From Dehalococcoidia bacterium (GTDB lineage Bacteria > Chloroflexota > Dehalococcoidia > Dehalococcoidales > S120): DNA of 42,421 nucleotides. The stretch covers positions 7,763 to 50,183 of the forward strand of contig DUER01000136.1 in NCBI GenBank assembly GCA_011192075.1, written 5' to 3'. Both the position numbers and the translations under genes were made by a program. The notes under the pieces were generated by a model, which worked only from the letters and a program-made list of their open reading frames with translations, did not search any database and was not told where the DNA came from. Positions 37,718 to 42,421 of this stretch are shown here, in pieces; the stretch's first letter is position 1; each line of letters starts with the position of its first letter.

Positions 37718-38571
37718 TGAGAACCAAGCTATCAAGTGCTACCAAGGAAGTAATTATTGGCGATGGACTGCCAACAGTGCTTATCGGTGAACGCATTAAT
37801 CCTACAGGTAAGAAGGAAATGGCAGAGACATTGAAGGTAGGTAATTTAGAGATTATCTGTAAGGTGGCTCTGGCTCAGGTGCAGGCTGGAGCGGATATTC
37901 TTGATGTCAACATTAATACATTCGGCGTAGATGAGGTTACCATGCTGCCCCAAGCCGTACAGGCAGTAATGGAGACGGTAGATGTGCCTCTATGCCTTGA
38001 CTGTACTAATCCCAAAGCCTTAGAAGCAGCGTTGAAGGTCTATAAGGGTAAGCCACTCATCAACTCAGTCAGCGGTGAAGAGCAATCCCTGGCTAAGATT
38101 TTACCTTTAGTCAGAGAATATGGGACAGCAGTCATTGGTCTGACACAAGACAGCGACGGCATACCGGGCGATTCGGAGCGGCGGGTAGCTATCGCTCAGA
38201 AGATTGTAGAACGAGCCGAGGCGGCAGGTATCCCTCGTGAGGACGTCATCATTGATTGCCTCTCCCTTGCCGTGGGAGCCGATACCAGAGCGGGGTTGGT
38301 AACTATTGATAGCATCCAGAGAATCAAAGCCGAACTGGGAGTGAACATGACACTGGGAGCCAGCAATATCTCCTTTGGTCTCCCTGACCGCAATTTGCTC
38401 AACAGCGCTTTCCTGGCTATCATCATTGCCGCAGGAGTTACTTGTCCTATTGTAGATACGGCTAAGGTACGCCCGATTGTTCTAGCCGCTGACTTAGTGT
38501 TGGGTCATGATAAGCGTGGGAGGCGTTACACTGAAGCCTACAGGCAACGCCAGGATGCTGGAAGCATATAA
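37717..38571 (+). CDS. Methyltetrahydrofolate:corrinoid methyltransferase (pterin-binding, AcsE/MtgA-like)
   Basis: LIGERINPTGKKEMAETL; QAGADILDVNINTFGVDE; LINSVSGEEQSLAKILPLVREYGTAVIGLT; TLGASNISFGLPDRNLLNSAFL. Confidence 0.93.
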   Translation: MRTKLSSATKEVIIGDGLPTVLIGERINPTGKKEMAETLKVGNLEIICKVALAQVQAGADILDVNINTFGVDEVTMLPQAVQAVMETVDVPLCLDCTNPKALEAALKVYKGKPLINSVSGEEQSLAKILPLVREYGTAVIGLTQDSDGIPGDSERRVAIAQKIVERAEAAGIPREDVIIDCLSLAVGADTRAGLVTIDSIQRIKAELGVNMTLGASNISFGLPDRNLLNSAFLAIIIAAGVTCPIVDTAKVRPIVLAADLVLGHDKRGRRYTEAYRQRQDAGSI

Positions 38572-38610
38572 CTTAGGTGTGAAGTAAGCTTAGTTGCTCC
38601 GCTTGAGCAA

Positions 38611-39258
38611 TTACGGAAACCAATTGGGCTTCTTCGGAGTAAGAATGAAATCATAGTAGGTCACACTCATACCAGGCGCATTCCATTTGCCGCGAGGTAG
38701 AGCCGACTCATTAAATTCATTCACCTCAGAGATGCCAACATTTATATGGCCACCAAAGTAACTATTCACGTACCTCGGCTTTCGGTCCCGTGTTCCAAAA
38801 GGTCTTGCCCCAAAATTGTATAGCCCCTCACTTTGCACCGTATGTCTTGCCGCTGGGCCACCATCTATAAGCTCTTTGTTAAATTTTATCCTTGCCCTTT
38901 TTACTGCGATTACATCGCCCATCTGACTCCAGCATTTTCTGAAAATATTTTCCAAAGCTTCCGCTTGCTGTACATTTGCCTTGTCATCGATGAAAATAAT
39001 ACACTTCCAAGGAGACCGTTCTGGTTGGGGGAATGGCGAGGGCGAGTTAAAGGCGTATAGTACTACCAAACCACCCAGGTCTATATTGCCATAGTATCCC
39101 TGCCTTACATTGAACGTCCATACACCCTCGCATTCGCTTCGACCTTGATGAAACTGCGCCTGAAGCGGGGAGCCCCAAACAGCTGGACACACTGGCGGTG
39201 AGGTACAGCCTTCTACACAGTCTCCGCTTACCATCCACTCAAATTTTTCTTCTGCCAT
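38611..39258 (-). CDS. DUF1326-like protein
   Basis: FEWMVSGDCVEGCTSPPVCPAVWGSPLQ... resembles the WxxxGDYxExCxCxxxCPC-type start of DUF1326 proteins; SD AGAGGG. Confidence 0.55.
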   Translation of the reverse strand: MAEEKFEWMVSGDCVEGCTSPPVCPAVWGSPLQAQFHQGRSECEGVWTFNVRQGYYGNIDLGGLVVLYAFNSPSPFPQPERSPWKCIIFIDDKANVQQAEALENIFRKCWSQMGDVIAVKRARIKFNKELIDGGPAARHTVQSEGLYNFGARPFGTRDRKPRYVNSYFGGHINVGISEVNEFNESALPRGKWNAPGMSVTYYDFILTPKKPNWFP

Positions 39259-39425
39259 AATTAAGACCCTCTTTTATGATATAACATTCTATAAACCAGC
39301 TATGATATTTTGAGCAGCAAAATTGAGCGCTTCGTCAATCATCGAGAATGAATCGCATGTATTCGATTGGAGACAGGTTAGCCTCCTTGACACAAAGGTT
39401 GCATTGGCTTTGTTTTAGGGTATGT

Positions 39426-39441
39426 CATTATGGCCATAATG
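39426..39441. repeat. Perfect 16-bp palindrome CATTATGGCCATAATG
   Basis: Sequence equals its own reverse complement; intergenic. Confidence 0.9.
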
Positions 39442-39639
39442 TCAACGAATTGAATCCGTTTTCTAACAGGGTAGGGAGTTGATATTATCTACTCAAGATT
39501 GAGATGCTAAACCTAAGTCAGGGTGTCATTTAAGATCGAATTTACTAATTACTATTTTCATTATCCAACAACAAGTCATAAGGTGAAATTTCAAGAACTA
39601 GCACGTTTTTCACCTCTCGTTATCCCAGAGAGTAAGGCA

Positions 39640-39668
39640 TTGACAATACCCTAGTCGGGAAGTAGACT
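39640..39668 (+). promoter_or_regulatory. Sigma70-like promoter
   Basis: TTGACA - 17 nt - TAGACT, upstream of the membrane-protein reading frame at 39697. Confidence 0.5.
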
Positions 39669-39696
39669 TGCCCTAGTATAATCTAGGAGAATAATA

Positions 39697-40077
39697 ATGC
39701 GAGGTAGCTTCTTTACAGCACGCTGGAACAATATAATATCAATAGCTCTTGGAATTGTGGCTTTGTTATTTATAATGGTATCTCTAACTGTTGGAGTTAG
39801 CATTGGTAGCTTTATTGGTCTTGTTGTTATTGTGGGTAGTACCTGAATATTTAATGAAACGCATAGTGCTGTGCGGTTCGCACGTACCAAATGGAAGATA
39901 AAAAGATTCACCCATCCTGTTGAAATAGTTAGTAGGGTACTGAGTGTTTGTTATATAGCAATTGTTATGCTTACTTTTTACGAAGTTATCGGGTATACGA
40001 CAGGTTTCTTGGCGCTTGTATTTTTTATCCTAATAAAGGTACCACTTTATATTCGTCGGAATACCGTATTAGTATAA
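39697..40077 (+). pseudogene. Small membrane protein interrupted by an in-frame TGA at 39844-39846
   Basis: MRGSFFTARWNNIISIALGIVALLFIMVSLTVGVSIGSFIGLVVIVGST-[TGA]-IFNETHSAVRFARTKWKIKRFTHPVEIVSRVLSVCYIAIVMLTFYEVIGYTTGFLALVFFILIKVPLYIRRNTVLV; both halves share one frame. Confidence 0.65.
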
Positions 40078-40219
40078 ACATCTAGCCCTATTCTCCCATG
40101 CAAGTGTTTTTAACATAAATTGAAGACCTATTGCCAACCCCCTTTTACAAACTTATTGGTTAGATTGTGGTAAACTACACGTAAAATGGCTGGATCAAAG
40201 TACATTAGGAGGAATACTT

Positions 40220-40267
40220 ATAAAAGCAATTGTATGCACAAAATACGGACCACCGGATGTGCTTGAA
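40220..40267 (+). pseudogene. 5' remnant of a zinc-type MDR alcohol dehydrogenase/quinone oxidoreductase
   Basis: After SD TAGGAGGA: ATA-KAIVCTKYGPPDVLE, the classic MDR start (MKAIVCTKYGPPDVL), with ATA where ATG is expected; MDR similarity ends at about 40267. Confidence 0.65.
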
Positions 40268-40631
40268 CAACGAAGAAGCAATGAAAACGTATCCAGAAAA
40301 AGGGATACTGCTTTTAGATCTTGCCAGGTATCATATAATGACTGTGCAGAGAGATGAGAAACTAAAGGACATAGGGTTGCCATTGGCCGAAGAGGCAATC
40401 AATAGGTACCTTGACTCTGAGCCGATTCTGCTACTTAAAGCATATGCTTTAGGATGTTTAGCCAATATTAAATCGGGTATGGGTGATAATAAAGGAGCTG
40501 AAGAGCTAATAGAAAAAGCGAAAGCAATAGACCCATATTTTTCAGAGGCTTTTGGGGTGCCGCCATTAATCCTTTTTGCAGAACCGGATGAGATTTCTCA
40601 TTACCACGCCTATTTTCTCAGGCCGTTTTAA
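40230..40631 (+). CDS. Small TPR-like hypothetical protein (start uncertain)
   Basis: 133-aa ORF with TPR-like LKAYALGCLANIKSGMGDNKGAEELIEKAKAIDP; its 5' end overlaps the MDR remnant. Confidence 0.5.
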   Translation: MYAQNTDHRMCLNNEEAMKTYPEKGILLLDLARYHIMTVQRDEKLKDIGLPLAEEAINRYLDSEPILLLKAYALGCLANIKSGMGDNKGAEELIEKAKAIDPYFSEAFGVPPLILFAEPDEISHYHAYFLRPF

Positions 40632-40658
40632 AAACATTTAAGCTTCCTTTTTAGGGTA

Positions 40659-40687
40659 TTGACAAATACTCGTATAAGAATTACATT
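40659..40687 (+). promoter_or_regulatory. Sigma70-like promoter for the repeat lipoprotein
   Basis: TTGACA - 17 nt - TACATT. Confidence 0.45.
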
Positions 40688-40803
40688 AAAGTCATAATAT
40701 GTGAAATGACCCTTGAATACACCATTAGTGACAAAGCAATGAGGGTCAAGATACTTCATTACGAATTGAAGCGGGAAATCCTAAGAGAAAAAAGGAGGAG
40801 TTC

Positions 40804-41670
40804 ATGAAGAAGATAATAGTAGCGGTACTTCTGGCATTGGGGCTGTTGAGTACGATGTCTCTGGTTGCTTGCGGATCCACGAAAACTCTTGTGAGTAACT
40901 TCTCTATGGGGGCAAGCCCGGCAGTTGAGGTTACAGTCGGTAATGGTAACGTGAGTCTTGTTGTGGCTCGAGAGGGCGAGATTATCGTGACGGCTGAATT
41001 GCAGAAGCCAGATAGTGTTGAGTACGAGACCTCCCAAGACGGTGACTTGATAACTGTAAACGCGAAGACCAGGTCTGGCAGCAGAGCAGACGTGACCGTG
41101 ACCGTACCTAGGAAGACTAGGTTCAAGGTATCAATCGGGAACGGGAATATGGAGGTAGCCGATGTGCAAGCATCAGGGCAAGCGAACATCGGCGACGGTA
41201 ATATTACGCTGAAAAATATGGCGGGCTCCTTCGACTTGACCGACGGCAACGGGTTGATATCGCTTGAGGGGATCAGGGGTGATGTCAAGGCGATTATTGG
41301 CAACGGGAACATCACACTGAGTGACACAGGGGGCTCCTTCGGCTTTATCAGCGGTAACGGGGACATCACGCTGAGTAACGTAACGGGCTTCTTCGACTTG
41401 ATCGGCGGTAACGGAGACATCAGATTTCAAGGAGAGCTGCCCCCTGGCGGCAACAATTCATTCGTTATAGGGAATGGGTCGGTCACGGTGGAACTTTCGG
41501 GCTCTACGAGTGTAGCTCTGGACCTTGAGATTGAGCAGGAGGGCAAGATTATATACGACCTGCCGGTGACGGTGAGCGAACAATCAGATTATCGACTGGT
41601 GGGGACTATCGGGAATGGTGAAGCGTCGCTGAGCGTCCGCACAGGCATGGGCGACATAACCATCAAATAA
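40804..41670 (+). CDS. Lipoprotein with DUF4097-like beta-repeat domain
   Basis: Signal peptide with lipobox LVAC; repeated IGNGNITL / SGNGDITLSNVTG / GGNGDIRF units; SD AAGGAGG. Confidence 0.8.
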   Translation: MKKIIVAVLLALGLLSTMSLVACGSTKTLVSNFSMGASPAVEVTVGNGNVSLVVAREGEIIVTAELQKPDSVEYETSQDGDLITVNAKTRSGSRADVTVTVPRKTRFKVSIGNGNMEVADVQASGQANIGDGNITLKNMAGSFDLTDGNGLISLEGIRGDVKAIIGNGNITLSDTGGSFGFISGNGDITLSNVTGFFDLIGGNGDIRFQGELPPGGNNSFVIGNGSVTVELSGSTSVALDLEIEQEGKIIYDLPVTVSEQSDYRLVGTIGNGEASLSVRTGMGDITIK

Positions 41671-41671
41671 G

Positions 41672-41824
41672 GTCGAGATACACAGCAATGGTACGGTAAA
41701 CCTGAGTAGCAAATTGGATACTAACCTTAGTGGTGCATTAAAAGTCACTTATAAAGGTAACCCAACTTTGGGTTAGATACATATTTCTGGCGGTTCAAAG
41801 ATTAATAAGGGACAGCGTTATTAA
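41672..41824 (+). pseudogene. GIN/DUF2807-like domain C-terminal remnant
   Basis: VEIHSNGTVNLSSKLDTNLSGALKVTYKGNPTLG-[TAG]-IHISGGSKINKGQRY-stop; out of frame with the upstream lipoprotein. Confidence 0.55.
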
Positions 41825-41846
41825 TTCGTTAATTTGATTATCATTC

Positions 41847-41876
41847 GGGGAGCCCAAAAAGGACTCCCCTTCTTCT
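41847..41876 (+). terminator. Intrinsic terminator
   Basis: GGGGAGcCC-AAAAA-GGaCTCCCC followed by TTCTTCTTT. Confidence 0.75.
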
Positions 41877-42013
41877 TTGCAGATTCAAACCCTGTATTCA
41901 TAACATAAATTATGAACACAAGACTTAGTCAATAGGTTCCCCTAGTTCAAAAGGTTCCTTTTTACCACACTTAATATTCTGACCTTTTGGTACACATGTG
42001 ATTGTTTGTGGCA

Positions 42014-42043
42014 TTGACACTCAACGGGTAGGCTGTCTACAAT
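42014..42043 (+). promoter_or_regulatory. Sigma70-like promoter for the ABC transporter
   Basis: TTGACA - 18 nt - TACAAT, about 44 nt upstream of the ATG at 42087. Confidence 0.5.
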
Positions 42044-42086
42044 AGTTGAAATTGTAAATCCCAACCAGCATGAAAGGTGAATGCAT

Positions 42087-42421
42087 ATGACTGAAAGCAC
42101 AAAAGGCAATGGTTTTGCCATTCAAACATTCAGTATTTCCAGGAAATTCGGGAATTCTATAGCTGTAGATGGCATAGACCTATCCATTAAGGAAGGAGAA
42201 TTGTTTTCATTGCTGGGACCAAATGGCGCCGGTAAAACAACCACTATCAAGATGCTGTGCTGTCTGCTCAGACCGAGCAGTGGTACAGCCACTATCATGG
42301 GTCATGATATTCAAAAGGATCCCATAGCAGTGAAAAAAGTGATAGACGTCTCGCCACAGGAGACAGCAATAGCCGAGCATCTTAATGCCCGGGAGAACCT
42401 GAGCTTGATGGGGGGGATACA
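42087..42421 (+). CDS. ABC transporter ATP-binding protein (truncated by window end)
   Basis: ISRKFGNSIAVDGIDLSIKEGELFSLLGPNGAGKTTTIKMLCCLLRPSSGTATIMGHDI, with Walker A GPNGAGKTT. Absent from the ORF track because no stop lies in the window. Confidence 0.93.
   Translation, partial: MTESTKGNGFAIQTFSISRKFGNSIAVDGIDLSIKEGELFSLLGPNGAGKTTTIKMLCCLLRPSSGTATIMGHDIQKDPIAVKKVIDVSPQETAIAEHLNARENLSLMGGI

Noticed and set aside
39844-39890. Selenocysteine insertion at the in-frame TGA
   Set aside because: A small hairpin follows, but the protein context is hydrophobic and non-redox, and no selenoprotein machinery is visible; nonsense mutation is simpler.
40746-41420. 224-aa minus-strand ORF rich in PLP/IKSKEP repeats
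   Set aside because: Antisense shadow of the repeat lipoprotein; the repetitive translation simply mirrors the tandem GNGNITL repeats, and the plus-strand gene has SD, signal peptide and lipobox.
1-42421. CRISPR arrays, tRNA/rRNA genes, transposases, phage genes
   Set aside because: None recognised on either strand by inspection; tRNAscan-SE, CRISPR and IS searches would be needed for a firm negative.

Overview
The window resembles a bacterial chromosome segment, probably from a Dehalococcoidia-like Chloroflexota (inferred from gene content only). No rRNA, tRNA, CRISPR array, phage or transposase gene was recognised. From left to right it contains: etfB; bioY; rpsO-pnp; dapB-asd-dapA; purA; a cluster for inositol-phospholipid or mannoside synthesis (CDP-alcohol phosphotransferase, PimA-like GT4, inositol-phosphate synthase); a decayed PHP-domain pseudogene; an un-called 46-aa zinc-ribbon protein; an acetate-transporter-like gene; nusA-ylxR-infB-rbfA-truB (minus strand). 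Next is a run of about 15 co-directional minus-strand genes encoding a methylmalonyl-CoA/succinate/fumarate pathway: methylmalonyl-CoA mutase A and B, epimerase, carboxyltransferase, SucCD, LutA/HdrD-like and LutB-like Fe-S proteins, split class I fumarase, soluble fumarate reductase/succinate dehydrogenase FrdAB, ferredoxin, acyl-CoA dehydrogenase, NadB. It has a consensus-like promoter at one end and an intrinsic terminator at the other. Divergent from it is a four-component corrinoid methyltransferase module (corrinoid protein, UroD-type methyltransferase, reductive activator, methyl-THF methyltransferase). The last 3 kb is gene-poor and decaying: a TGA-interrupted membrane protein, a truncated MDR-reductase start, a DUF4097-like repeat lipoprotein, a broken GIN-domain remnant, then the start of an ABC transporter ATPase. 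The best candidate for new biology is the apparently anchor-less FrdAB with embedded LutAB-like proteins inside the propionate/succinate operon. All family calls were made by eye from sequence; no database search was run.
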